Translations under genes and position numbers: made by a program
Shown: piece by piece, positions 11,301 through 23,612 of the stretch
Position numbering within the stretch: position 1 is the first letter of the stretch
Layout of the letters: each line of letters opens with the position of its first letter
Assembly (NCBI GenBank): GCA_037447655.1
Contig: JBBHKE010000807.1
Coordinates: 112,327 to 176,326 of the forward strand
Direction of reading: 5' to 3'
Origin: Zygnema cylindricum
Taxonomy: Eukaryota; Streptophyta; Zygnematophyceae; Zygnematales; Zygnemataceae
Length of the DNA: 64,000 nt
Notes under the pieces: model-generated
Seen by the model: only the letters and a program-made list of their open reading frames with translations
Databases searched by the model: none
Told to the model about the DNA's origin: nothing

Positions 11301-14300
11301 CTGAAGACGCTTGACAGTTTCCCTCGATTTGACATATGTATTAATAAGACACTTGTCACACAAATGTGAATAACTCTTCAGGGGGTAATTTTGTATAACA
11401 ATGGAGGAGTCAAAAATAAACACAATACACAAATTTCTCTTTCAGAAAACGCGAAAAAAGATAAGAAAACATCAGCCATTACTTACCTCTTTGCGAAGAG
11501 AAGGTTCACAACCTCCATGGAAAATGCGGCGTTTCAGCGACTTAGGATCCACCACACGACCTTCTTTATCCAGAAATGTTGCCCACTGCGGATACAAAAC
11601 AGAAAAAAAAAACCTGTTACCAAGACTTCAACTGCATCGACAACATCCTGAATTTCTTATGCAGAAAGCCTTGAGGCCAACCAAGGACATTAAAAATTAA
11701 AAGTAGCCGATTCACTATCATGCATTCGCAATTCAGACACCAGAATTAAGCAGGTCTTGCCGGGGAGGAGCAAGGACTTTGGGATTCAAACTTGCCCAAC
11801 TGTACACAGTGAATCGCTATTCAGAGCACTAATTCTGTCCCACTTATTTTTTGCCCTCTGAACACAAAATAGCATTATTAGTACTAATTATTTTTGCTTA
11901 ATGCTTTTTCACAACCGTTCGCGTCCTCAAATACAATTATATTGCTCAATGCTAATAGCGATTCACAGTGTACTTTAGGAATACTATTTCATGGAAACCG
12001 TTAAGGGCACTGACCTCTTCAAACCCTAATGGGGGTGGACGTGCACGAGCCCACACCAAAGCTGGAGATTCTTGCTGCATACCCATTTCCCAAAAGTAAG
12101 TCAGCAAAAAAGCAAAAGCTCTAAATTAAATTTCACCAAATGACAAAGTAAATGTTAAACGAAGTCCCCAACAAAAACCAGCTTATACATTTGAAATATA
12201 GGTGAAAGACATTGTGAGCCCAAGGACATGGCTGCTTAAAATGCACTGCAAAAACATCGTTTGATGGTCGTAGAAGCTGTTCCTTCTGTGCTACACTTTC
12301 AGCAGTCCAGCTCATTTATTATTTCTTCTGCTCAGTAGAAAGTTTGAGGATGTGAAACATTTGCCACTTACCTGAACCCCGTCAACAAGCTCGAATGATC
12401 CCACTCCTGTTGATGCCTCATCATCCCTCGTCTGCTACATGGAGCAACAAAAATCGGACCATAAGTACACCGCCCAACGCTATTAGAGTTAGTGAATTGT
12501 AAGCAAAAACTTTATTAGAACTAACTACACCAGATTATGTTTAAGCGCGCCGCCTGTTATGGACCACTTAACCAAATAGTGCTATTCACAGTTATTTGAG
12601 ATTTTGGGTCGAAAATCTCTCGAATTAGAGTGATTAACCCTAACAGCGATGGATAGTGTACTTCGTAAGGTGCCACACAGCTCGAAAGAACCCTCAACAT
12701 GTCTCATCAAGAACGTTTGTGACAGCAACAGTAATAGTAACGGTGATACTGTGATGTAATACTGTGGGTCTACAACATAGACAAACCAAAAGCATCAAAT
12801 AACCATCGACCATTTGCAACCTTCAAAACACACCTAAATGAGCACCAAAAGCGGATTCACTGGATAAAAAACAGTTGAATGCAATCACACATGATCCAAT
12901 GACTGGCCAAACCAAGGCCGAAAAGAGAAGACATAACACACTCACGAAGAGCATAGTATGCAAAACACTCAATGAGAGGCTGGACAACAAGGAGAAGGAA
13001 AGAAAAAAAACTCACAGGAACCAATGCCTTGGATAAAGCGACACGCCTCCCTCCAACCCAAACCTGATCGGCCTGACTGGCTGCAACGACCGCCCCAAGA
13101 GGCAACACCATAGATTTACTTTGCCTTAATTGCAAATGATTTTCACCATTTTCCGCAGTATCGACTCTAGAGGTTGGTGGAGATGGTGGATCCAGAGGGT
13201 CCAGAGTGCCCAAAAGGAGACCTTCCCCTTGTGTCAGAAAATGACTGGTAGCCTCTCTGGCAATCTTCGTGACAAATGAAAACTTCTCGAGAATGCGAAG
13301 TGACAACTCGCGCCCCCCCTCTGATCGTTCCTGTGGTGCATTGTCGGGACCAGTCGAGACTCTTTTAGTTTGTTGATTTTCCAGTTGATCCTCTGGAAGC
13401 AAACTCCCCTTGTTTGACTTGAAATTGGAAATTTCTTGAAGAGGTACTGTGGGAGAAGGTGCCTCAGACAACTCACAGAGAGAATCAACTGCGAGAGGAA
13501 GTGCAGGAGGTAGTGTCACCTCCATCAAATCCAACTCAGTTAAACTTTTCTGCAAGAAAAGACAAGAATGAGTATACTCAGAAAATACCGAGGTGAAAAG
13601 TAAACCAGCCAATCCTTTTAGTCTCAATATCTTACTGACGGAAAAATCTATCACCTTGCAAGGTATAATTCAGCAACAACTTGTCAACCTCAGTCTCAAT
13701 ACAACTAATGGATTGTCGGAAAAGACCGTATAAAGATCAGATCATTTCCAGCAGATTCTCCAAAAATGACATATTCAAATTTGAATTGAGTCTTTTCATG
13801 AACATTTCCGTGCCCAACTTTGCAAAATACACAAGTTGAAGGCATTCCAAAAAATAAATCAACAAAATAGAGTTGGACGAAAGGCAGTTCCACACTAACT
13901 TGTAAGGGGTCCTGGAAGTCATTTACGAGGAAGACATTGGCATCCTCAGCAGACCTGCAGAAATAAAGCGCATAGAACACGACAAAATACCCAAAAACGA
14001 AACTCAGAAATTTTATGACTTACAAAGTGAACAAGGTATACAAACAGGGGCAATAGTTTAGTGAAAAAAGCGGAAAGAAAACTAGAGTCAAAAACTGATA
14101 GAGCCGTGGTTATGAAAACAAATGGAAAAAAATAAGTTACAGTATGATAGCAAAGGTTCTAGCTAGCAAAACCCTGTAGGCGTTCTTCTCCATTCTTGGT
14201 CAGAATAAGAGTAATTTGAAGAAAAGGAAAGAAAGGCAGCAATTGTTTCTGTACATAAAACTAAAGCCACTTATTTGTGACGCCCTCAGACCTGACAAGC

Positions 14301-15150
14301 AGAGCGTATTCCTTTAGAGTTGCCAAAAACTCCCGTACACCTCCATTATGGAAGTACAGAGGTGGAAAAGCCAGACCTGCGATGAAAATCAAAAAAATGA
14401 CACTCAATACATAAATGGACTATTTCCTGTCATAAAAAAGTATCCTCCAAAACCTCGGTACCATAGCCGTGATAGCAGAAATACCTAATGATGTTCCCTA
14501 AGTGATGAAATTATTAAAACAATAGTAATCACGTATTTTACCTGAAATAAGTACAACAATAATGTACGGACAGCCAAGCGAAGGTGCATTCCGACGAATA
14601 GAGCGCATTTCAGCAACCGATACTGCCCGGATTGTATACAAATTGCGATCTGCGCCAAACAAAACGAGAACATTTAACAATCATTAAGTTCAAAAAAAAC
14701 AGCACAACAGCAGCCTTCATTTTTGAATCCCATGAAGCTTGCAAGTCCTTTTAAAAGTATCGTATCAAGATCACCTTTGCCAGAAGCCTTTGATCCATAG
14801 ACACTCCCATACTTTCCATTAACCTCCGCGAGTGGACCCTCATTGTAAGGAATCCAGGTCTGTGGTCCCGTCATACCCCACACATACATATTACATGTTC
14901 CACGTTCACATTTCCACTCTTTGACACAATATTGAAAGCCAATGAGGCCTCGAAAAGAAAAATTCTAGGAATCATGTAAGCATTGCGAGACTCATTGCAG
15001 TGCCGAACTCATGAGAATACTAACCATAAAAAGTGAAGGGCCTTGCTTGATAAGACGAAGACGGCCAGTGATACGCTCACTGGAAGATTGCATAGGATGA
15101 ACAGACACATTGTCCTTCACATAAACAGCCTCATACACCACAGCAGTCAT
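8320..15150 (-). CDS. RabGAP/TBC domain protein (TBC1D15/17-like, plant type), 16 exons
   Basis: GTPase-activating protein for Rab-family small GTPases, acting on membrane traffic. Exons (minus): 15025-15150, 14775-14859, 14542-14649, 14292-14376, 13900-13954, 13016-13549, 12372-12434, 12015-12074, 11487-11585, 11118-11228, 10414-10485, 10002-10118, 9631-9780, 9287-9387, 8983-9112, 8320-8502. All junctions are GT-AG and keep phase, giving about 692 residues, typical for plant homologues. The N-terminal region has 'VYVKDNVSVHP', 'RLRLIKQGPSLFM' and 'DRNLYTIRAV', the lipid/Rab-binding part of this subfamily. The TBC domain carries both catalytic fingers: V-D-K-D-V-V-R-T (IxxDxxR arginine finger) across exons 11-12 and 'DLGYCQGMSDLLSP' (glutamine finger) across exons 12-13. 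It ends with 'MEFDTLLKFINELSG' and a short Pro-rich tail. The first ATG in exon 1 is at 15150; the frame stays open to 15183 behind a possible acceptor, so an extra 5' exon is possible. The gene looks intact. Confidence 0.9.
11805..11970. mobile_element. TA-flanked MITE (CACCGTGAATCG family) in a TBC intron
   Basis: The 166-bp element starts CACAGTGAATCGCTATT and ends with the inverse, GCTAATAGCGATTCACAGTG, with TA on both sides. It sits in the intron between TBC exons 9 and 8 and leaves splice sites untouched. Confidence 0.7.
12468..12658. mobile_element. TA-flanked MITE in a second TBC intron
   Basis: A 191-bp element runs from CACCGCCCAACGCTATTAG to the inverse-like AACAGCGATGGATAGTG, with TA at each side. 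It lies in the intron between TBC exons 7 and 6. The ends are more diverged than in the copy at 11805. Confidence 0.65.
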
Positions 15151-15183
15151 GTCTGCCGTTGTGCCTCCGCCATTGACCTGCAC

Positions 15184-16639
15184 CCAGTTTCAAGTGCAGC
15201 TATGCTAGCCTCGTTATAAGAAAATACATTAAGTCGCAACAGAAATTGCAAACCAAATAAAAGAACCCCTCGCTGACAAACTCGTAACAAGACTGGCCCG
15301 TTGTTATTCTTCATTCACATGTACTGCATTCCTTTCGTCCATTTACGAAAGCACATATACCTCAAGCAGAAGGTGCATTATGATGTACCACCTACTGTTT
15401 TACGTAACCTTGAACATGTACTACAGGTCCCAAAGTTACAGCCTATCCCTGCCTCCAGCCTCCCAAAGAATCTAAAAATCCTAAAAATCCTAAAAATCCT
15501 AACAACCCTAATAATATTCCTAATAATCACGTCTTGTTGCTAAACACCATACAACCAGAATTAGCCAAGATGCAGACTACAATTTTTCCAATCTTTGCCC
15601 CGTCGACAAGAGGCTTGACTTGAACCGTATGCGTCTTGTCATCAAACCAAACCACAAAAAAACATCTCACAAAACGCTCTGATATACTCGCCGGTAACCT
15701 CCTGCTTTTTGTTCTCTAGGTCACTTTACAGGAAGAGCCGCAAAACGCTGCAGGCAGTGCTTGTCAGAATCTTCTCCTTATGCCATGTCCTGTCTTTCGT
15801 GTACATTTCTGCTGGTTCTCAAAATATGTTTGAACAAATACTCAACAACATTCGATTCTCTGCTTCATACCTTTGGTGACCTGCAGGACTCGAATGACGT
15901 CTTGCTCTCTTTGCATTCAGTGGCTGCTGCGGAATAGTCGACGTCATCTTCAAAGCCTGTGCTGTCCATTTCGGACACAATCACCCCCTCCACCCACCAG
16001 GGACGCCTTCCAAACTAATGAAACCGTCACAAGGGGTTCCACTTTAAGTATGAACAGTGTTGATGAAGGGGTAAGGCGCAAGTAAGCAAGTAGACTAGGA
16101 AGGCCAGCAATCCTACAGATCATGAAATGCATATAGCGAAGACCTTTAGGGTTTTCTTATCATGCATGTGTGACATATTAGCAGCGACGACGACTGACGC
16201 CTAGCTTGCATTCGCATGAGATGATTCGGATAAAAGCAGGCATCTTTGACGGTTAGGCCTCCGAGAATACAAGTCACTTGCAATGTGAACCCGCTAAGGG
16301 TAACCTTCCATCAGGCGAAAAGTGGGGTTCTTTACTGGAGAAAGTACCTTTTCGTACTAAAACGTACTGTCTTTTTTTTTACAAAAGATGCTTACCAGTA
16401 ATTCGTTAAGAATCTCCAGAATTTTTGGCGAAAACTTCCACCGTCCGATTCTGAATTTTCGACGCAAACGACCCATCTATCCAATACCTGGCGAGTCTCC
16501 TCCGACTGTCCTCAGGAAGACACTTTACGCTTACTGGACGCATGTATTGGTCCACTTGTAAAAGTAAGAGTCGATACACGACGGACGTGAAACTATAAAC
16601 TTACATGTGGCAAATGGCGTGTACCTTCTGACATCAAAG
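15184..16639. other. Upstream flank of the TBC gene
   Basis: Likely contains the promoter and any 5' UTR of the minus-strand TBC gene. A short 'cctaaaaat' triplicate lies near 15475-15500. Small frames on both strands (for example 15950-16132 minus) have no recognisable family. Confidence 0.4.
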
Positions 16640-16901
16640 CATAGTTCAAAAGTAGGTGAAAGTAGGCCCATACAATATGCCTATGGTACGCAAAACATAC
16701 AATATGACCTTAAGACCCATATTGTATTGATCGCAAAATGAAAAAAAAAAGTAACAGGGTTGAGTTGCACATCGTTGGATAGAGAATTAAACGTCATCGG
16801 ACTGTCATTGATCAAAGTAGCGATCTAAGAAATTCACATGAAAAGCTCATAACACAACTTGCTACCAAAGGCCTACCATAAAACGCCTACTTTTGAACTA
16901 T
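16640..16901. mobile_element. hAT-like MITE copy, right end interrupted
   Basis: The element starts CATAGTTCAAAAGTAGGTG, like the copy at 4788, and reaches the inverse CGCCTACTTTTGAACTA after only about 260 bp, so it has an internal deletion. The right end runs straight into a TIR of the TA-flanked family (TACACCGTCAATCG), showing a later insertion into its terminal TA. Confidence 0.6.
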
Positions 16902-16903
16902 AC

Positions 16904-17650
16904 ACCGTCAATCGCTATTAGAGTAAAGGAATAAATAGCGTAAAAGAAAAATTAGTGTTATTGACACTAATCAAGAATTTTATTTTTTGAAAAAAATGTT
17001 ATATACTAATTAATCCCTAACTGTGCTTTGGGTTGTCCGGAATAATAAATACCCGCCCTTACGGTTTCTACATTAATATGTGTACTAGAACAAAATCTGA
17101 CAATTCGTACGTCGTCGCTCATTTTGGGCCTCTGTACGTGTCAGAGTGTTTTCCGGCTGTAAAATCTCAGAGGTATACCGTTAAGCGTTAAACTTTTTAA
17201 CAGTTACTGCTTTTTTTAGGTGAAATTGCTTCAATGATTACGCAACGCTATTTTATGAAAAACGGAGGTTGATTGTCCGTTTTAATGTTGCAAGTTTACA
17301 CTAATAACGAACATTAACTTTAATATGTCGCATTTTAGAGGATATATTAGAGTTAAATGACGGTAAAATGTGTCTTACTTCTAATAAGAGTGCGTTCAGA
17401 AACATTTTGTGAAACACTAACCGGTATTAGCGTTAGGGTTAACATGTATTACAGTTAATGTTAACTCTAATAACGTGACAAATGTACCAAAATATCGAAC
17501 AACTCGTTCAAAGCGTAATAGGATTGGTCAACCAAAAATACACGTGGCCAATTTCAAATCCACGTAAAATGATATGGCTGTAAAATCAATATGATAACGT
17601 CACAGTAATCGAATGTCCTATTTTGGCTGTCCAAATACGAACCGTACATT
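16904..17650. mobile_element. TA-flanked MITE, one end only
   Basis: A TIR CACCGTCAATCGCTATTAGAG begins at about 16904 and is followed by AT-rich sequence with many 'actaat' and 'gttaac' motifs typical of this family's interior. I could not find the matching right TIR, so the end coordinate is approximate and the copy may be truncated. Confidence 0.35.
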
Positions 17651-18001
17651 AAATATGATCCAGCGGTTCCCATGGGTCAGCCATGAAAATTGCACGGCAA
17701 CATCTTTCTCCAGAAAATGGTCCAAATTTTCAAACATTCCCGCTCACTTTTTCGTTTTTAAAATTCTGATAATTTGAAACACAATTTTTAATTTTAAAAT
17801 TTGTACACCAAAATTTTGGGAAAAAGGTTTCCCTCTTTTTCATATTGCCTACTCCTCTTTCATTGGTATATATCCATCTCCTCCAATTCAACCATGGCAC
17901 TATCTCATCAGCTTCTCTATTTAACTTGCGTTCTACATTCAGCTTTATTTTCTCCATATATTTTTTTTCTGCAAGTGTTGTTTGTTTTTTGAAAATAAGT
18001 G

Positions 18002-18946
18002 TGTTGAAAAAAGGTATTTTGTAGTCTCTCTTGTGACCTTACTGCAACCCTCATACTTATCGTAGTCACTGAGGACCTGCAGGCAGCCATGGCTACCTCT
18101 AGCAGTTAAAGAGACAGGCAGATCACTAATATTGTTTTTGCAAAACATAGTCTGCCAGGTGTGGGAATTGATCCAAGGACCTTTGGATGACCGCCGTACG
18201 GAATAGCCCCGCGCCTTATCCTATAGGTCTTAGAAGAGCGATACACGTATATAACGAAATGTTAAATGAAAGATGTACGGCGCAGGATATTCCGTTTAAA
18301 CAAATTACGTGACATACCGGTTCGCACGAAATCGGACCACACGAAATATCCGAATCGACATGTAATTTCGACGGACGAAATCAAATTTTCGGATGTGATC
18401 GAACGGCTCACACTAGAGCTGGAATGCATGAAAAGAAGTTTGGCGGTTTGGGGACCAGATGTTGGCGGATGACACGTGGCAATATATGGTTAGACAGCGG
18501 ATATTACGGGAGTAACAACTACGGCTCCAGAACTGACACGCGTCAGCGGATCTGCCATACCGTACTATGGCCGTAAAAGAAGTACACCGGTACTTGTACC
18601 TTCTTGTACTTTACACTCATATGATTGGTTGAGTACCTTAGTAATAGGTTAAGAGAGGTAGCTTAGAACTTAGAATATTTTTGGGTATTCAGCCTCTCTC
18701 CCAAAGTGCACTTGTATTTATGGACCAACTTTGGTCAGCCATAACTTAATGCTCAGGGGAGCAATTTCAGTGATTCTTTTTGCAACAGAATCAGAGGAGT
18801 CCAGGCTACACAGGGGTGTAATCAGTCAGAGTTTTTGCGTCCCACGGTGGGACTTATTCATTGTCAAAGTCAAAAGTACATATACTATCCTAGAGGCTTC
18901 ATATAAGCTAGATATTCTGTGTACCAATGGAGGTCACAGAATTACA
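18002..18946 (+). mobile_element. 5' LTR of copia element A
   Basis: The LTR begins TGTTGAAAA and ends ATTACA, so it has canonical TG...CA ends, and it is repeated at 23613-24556. The two LTRs differ at many single positions, so the insertion is not recent. The flanks are AAGTG to the left and ATGTG to the right of the element, matching at 4 of 5 bases, as expected for a worn 5-bp target duplication. An antisense stretch at about 18150-18230 resembles tRNA-Arg. Confidence 0.85.
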
Positions 18947-21900
18947 GGTTATGGGCCCACCCTCTAGGGTGCCTATTTTCAATGGAACAGGGTTCATTTA
19001 TTGGGAAACTATAATGAGGGGTCCATTGTTTGAAAAAAGGCTTTGGGGCATTGTGAGTGGTCATGTGCTTCGGCCATCCACAAATTGGGAGTTCCACCAA
19101 AGTTTGGAGGATCTCGGTTCAGAGGAGGAACTGCAGGGGCAGAGGTGGAAGAGGATGTTGGAGAGAGCATCGTGTGCGACATAGGGAAGGAGAAGGGGAA
19201 GGAGAAACTTACACCGATGCCTACTGGATCGGTTTTGGGAGCAGGTGTTCAGAATACTGAGGCTAATGATAGTGAAATCTTGGATTTCAACAATACCGTG
19301 GCGACTCATTTTATTCTCGGGCGTCTCACCCAGGCAGTGGCTACACCTCATCATCATGTGGACAGGGCGGACGAGTTGTGGGAGGCTCTGGTCAACATTT
19401 ACAAGAGTGGTACGATTCAACAGCAGAAGCTGGCAGATCAGAAAGTACAGGCTTATGGGTATTAAGGGGGAAAGATGTTAGATTTTTGTAATGACTTGGC
19501 CGGGTTATTTATGAAGTTAGAGAGTGCAAGGAAGAGGGAGACCGAGAAAGAGAAGGTGAATACTTTGTTGATGAAACTCCCAGATGATTATGAAAACATT
19601 GTTAACAGGGTTCAAGACTTGCCAAATCATCAATGGATCTGGAACTCCGTTGTGGGAATGATTTTGGTTTGGGAAAACACAATTGAGATTCGGAGAGGAG
19701 GAAAGAGTGTTCAGGCATTGGTTGCTGGAACTAATTGGAAAGATGTTAGATTTTTGTAATGACTTGGCCAGGTTATTTATGGAGTTAGAGAGTGCAGGGA
19801 AGAGGGAGACAGAGAAAGAGAAGGTGAATACTTTGTTGATGAAACTCCCAGATGATTATGAAAACATTGTTAACAGGGTTTAGGACTTGCCAAATCATCG
19901 ATGGATCTGGAACTCCGTTGTGGGAATGATTTTGGTTCGGGAAAACACAATTGAGATTCGGAGAGGAGGAAATAGTGTTCAAGAATTGGTTGCTGGATTT
20001 AATTGGGGAGATAAGGATTCCAAGAAACCTTATGGAAACTTTGGTGGAGGGGGAAGAGGAAATCAATCGGAAGGATCTGGATCGAGGCCTCCGAAGGGGC
20101 TTTGTCACTTTTGTAATAAGTCGGAACATGACATGGCGGAGTGTACTAAACTGACAGAGTTGAGATTGAAGGAGGAACAGGTTGGAAAACCAGCCGCAAA
20201 GAAAAAGAAGGGATTTGTGGCAACACAAGTCATCGGAGAGGACTCCGATGAGGACGATGGAGAACTCCTCAACGAGGAGCTGGAGGTGAAAGGTGAGCCG
20301 GAGATTCCAAGGAGGCAAAATTGTGCTTTCGGTGGAGTAAGAGAAGCTCTTGAAGAAGGATGAATTATCGACTCAAGAGCTTTATGCATATGTGTAGAGA
20401 AAAACAATTGTTTACCAAAATGAGAAAGATCCCTACTGTAGAGACAAAGTATGGGGATGGGAGAATAGTCACCACTAGTTTAGTAGGATTTGTGGATTTG
20501 AGAGTCTTGGTTGATGGAAAGGCATCCATAGTCACTTTCTTTGATGTTCTTTTTATCCCAGAGCTGAACAAGAATCTTATCTCTACATCGGTCTTAGATG
20601 ATAAGGGTTTTGAGACTAGTACTAAGAAAAGAGTCTTTGTTGCTAGTTATGAGAATGAAGTGTACTTCACAGCTGAAAAGGGTAGCCAAGGAATGTTAAG
20701 GCTAAATTTCAGTAATGGAAAGACGGGAGTTTACTATGGTGGTGTATGTGATTTGATGATGTGGCATAAAAGATTGGGACATGTGCATCGAGACAGATTA
20801 AAAGAAATGAAGAAAATGGGTGTAGTTGAGGGCATATATTTTAGAGATAATGAGACTTTGGATGATTGTAGTGGGTGTGCTCAAGGAAAAGCTCACAGGT
20901 TGCCTTTTCCAAAAGCCGCAACATATAAGGGTGAAAAGGTTTTAGATTTGGTTCACACTGACATATGGGGACTCGCCAAAGTGCCATCAGTTGGAGGGTA
21001 TGCTTACTATCACCGATGATTGGTCTAAATACTCTAGAGTATATTTCTTGAAAAACAAATCTGAGGCCTCGCCTTATTTTAAGGAATTTAAATCATGGAG
21101 TGAAAAGCTTCATGAGACACCTATAAAGAGAGTGAGAAGTGATAATGGGGGGGGAATTCACTTCTAATGAGTTTGAGGATTACTTGAAAGATGAAGGGGT
21201 TTAACACCAAAAGACTGTCTCAAAGAACCCAGAACAAAATGGTGTAGCCGAGAGACCGTAAACCTCAGGATAGCCTACGTAGCCATGGCTCTAGCTTCCT
21301 CTCCAATTTCTCAGTGACTGCGACAAGTTTGAGAGTTGGAGAGAGAAGTTAAAGGTAGACTGCCTCGGCTTCTTTCTTTCTATTCAGATCTAGAAAATAC
21401 TTAAAACCATTAATTTCTACATAAAAGGTCAAACACCTTATGAAAGATGGACCGGGAGAAAACCTAACATATCACACGTAAAGGTGTTTGGAAGTCAAGT
21501 GTTTAGAAAAATCTGATTTGAAGTTAGATGCTAGAGAAAAGCCGAGATACTTACTTGGGTATGATGAGAACATAAAAGGGTATAGAGTTTATGATCTCGG
21601 AAGAGAAGACATAATTCTAGTAAAACACTTGGTAGTTATGGATGAAGGAAAATCCATAGATCCCTTTAAGTACAATAAACCAGTCAGAATTAGAATTGAA
21701 TCCGAAAGTGAGTTAGATGCAGATTCTACTAACCGAACTGTGGTTCAGCCTGACCGTGCAGAGGAAGAGGAAAATCTGACCGAAAGTGACCCTCTCTTGG
21801 AGTCATAACTTTCGATTCAAACCGAGGAAGAAAACGAGGAAATACCGGAAATAGACAATGAACGACCGGAGATGGACTCCACGGATAGGGGAGAAGGTGA

Positions 21901-23612
21901 AGTTGTTTGGAGAAACCCGAGATTACCCTCCATCCCAGCGTCAGAATTTGAAGGAGGAAGGAGAAGCAGCAAGAGACTTCAAGAGAGAGAAGTGAACAAC
22001 AAGGTTACTAAGCTGTCACATTTGAGCGAACCGCAGACTTACAGAATCAGTTAATAGTCCGAAAGGTGGTAGATGGGTGACAGCTATTAATGATGAGATG
22101 GCTTCCATTATGGAAGCAAACACTCGAGAGTTGGTGAATTGTCCTCCGGATAGAAAACCAATAGGATGCAAATGGGTATTTAAGTTGAAGCTCAATCGAG
22201 ATAACACTATCGAGCGATACAAAACTAGATTAGTGGCAAAGGGGTTCACAGAGAAGGAGGGAATGGATTCTGAGGAGACTTTTGCTCCAGTTGTTAGATT
22301 CCCCTCCGTCCGGATTCTACTTAGTCTCGCAGCAGCGGAAGACATAGAAGTGCATCAGATGGACATCAAAACCGCTTTCTTACACGGAGAATTGGAAGAA
22401 GAGATCTTCATGCGACAACCGGAAGGATTTGTGGAGAAAGGAGAAGAAAGCAAGGTGTGCAGATTGATAAAGCCCCTTTATGGACAAAAAAAGCTCCACG
22501 CCAATGGAGAAAAAAGTTGGACGAGTTTTTGACAAGTTTGGGATATATCCGAATCAGTTCAGATCATTCCATCTACTTAATTGAGGATGAGGAAGGTATA
22601 ATTTTCTTTGCCATATATGTTGATGATTTGCTTGTTTTGAGTAAATCAATGGTGAAAATTAATAGATTGAAAAATGATCTAAAGAGTAGATTTGAAATGA
22701 AAGATTTGGGGGAGGCAAAGTACATTTTGGGAATTCAAATGGAGAGGGATAGAGAAAAGAAAACAATTAGACTAACTCAAAAGGAAGCAATTGGGAATAT
22801 GCTTGAAAAATTTCAAATGGAAAAAGCAAATAGCTGTACGACTCCAATGGACTTAAAGAAGGGAAATGAGGGGAGCTCAGAGGAGGGAGTCTTGATTTTG
22901 GATAATGAGCTAGGGCTTGAGGAAAGCAAGTTCATGCAAACTATTCCGTACAGACAAGTTGTCGGTAGTTTGATCTACTTTATGAACTGTACTCGTTCTG
23001 ATATAGCTGCATCTGTGGGAGTATTAAGCCGGAGTCTGAATGATCCTAGGAAGAAAGATTGGGAAGCGCCCAAAAGAGTCATGCGGTATTTGGTAGGACC
23101 AAGAGATTTGTGGTTGCATCTGGGTGGGGATAACACTGGCATCACTACTTGGAGTGATGCTAGTTATGGGGATGTTCCGATGAGGAGGTGTACTTCTGGG
23201 CATGTGTTGTATGTTGGGAATGGGGCTTGTTGTTGGAGCAGTAAGCAACAAAAGGTGATTACTCTGTCCACCATGGAGGCTGAGTATATGGCCTCTGAAA
23301 GAATTAATGTGGGTGAAATCTTTGCTTCAAGAATTGGGATACATGAAGAATGGAGTACAAAAGATATTTTGTGATAATCAAGCTACGATTGCAATTGTAG
23401 CAAACCCTAAGCATCATTTTAAGCAAAACACATGGATATTCGTTTGAGCTTTGTTAGGGAGAAAGTTGAGAATAAAATCATTAGTTTGGAATATAGACCA
23501 GATGGTGAGATGGTAGCATATATGATGACTTAACCGGTTCCTTCTCCTAAATTGATATTTTGTAGGGAGAAGTGTGGAGTGAAGCAAAAGATAGACTAGA
23601 AAATAAGGGGAG
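18947..23612 (+). pseudogene. Ty1/copia polyprotein (gag-PR-IN-RT-RNaseH) of element A, broken
   Basis: Gag starts just after the LTR ('RVPIFNGTGFIYW', near 18966) and has a zinc knuckle C-x2-C-x4-H-x4-C at about 20103-20144. The protease site near 20370 reads Asp-Ser-Arg in place of Asp-Ser-Gly and is out of frame. The pre-integrase segment ('MMWHKRLGHVH') and its C-x2-C motif lie at 20755-20890. The integrase core (D then 'RSDNGG') is broken by a frameshift near 21000, an extra-G run at 21150 and a stop near 21200. About 160 bases after 21260 do not match copia. The RT has 'YVDDLLVL' at about 22617-22640 but a frameshift in an A7 run near 22487. RNase H ends near 23580, before the polypurine tract AAAATAAGGGGAG. 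It cannot make a working polyprotein. Confidence 0.88.
19469..20004 (+). repeat. 268-bp tandem duplication inside gag
   Basis: Bases 19469-19736 are repeated at 19737-20004 with a few substitutions. The unit length is not a multiple of three, so the duplication shifts the frame, and the second copy also has a stop in place of the Gln of 'NRVQDLPN'. Confidence 0.85.

Noticed and set aside
15950-16132. Minus-strand frame upstream of the TBC gene as a first exon
   Set aside because: No resemblance to the N-terminus of the TBC1D15-like family and no convincing donor/phase match to the 15150 exon.
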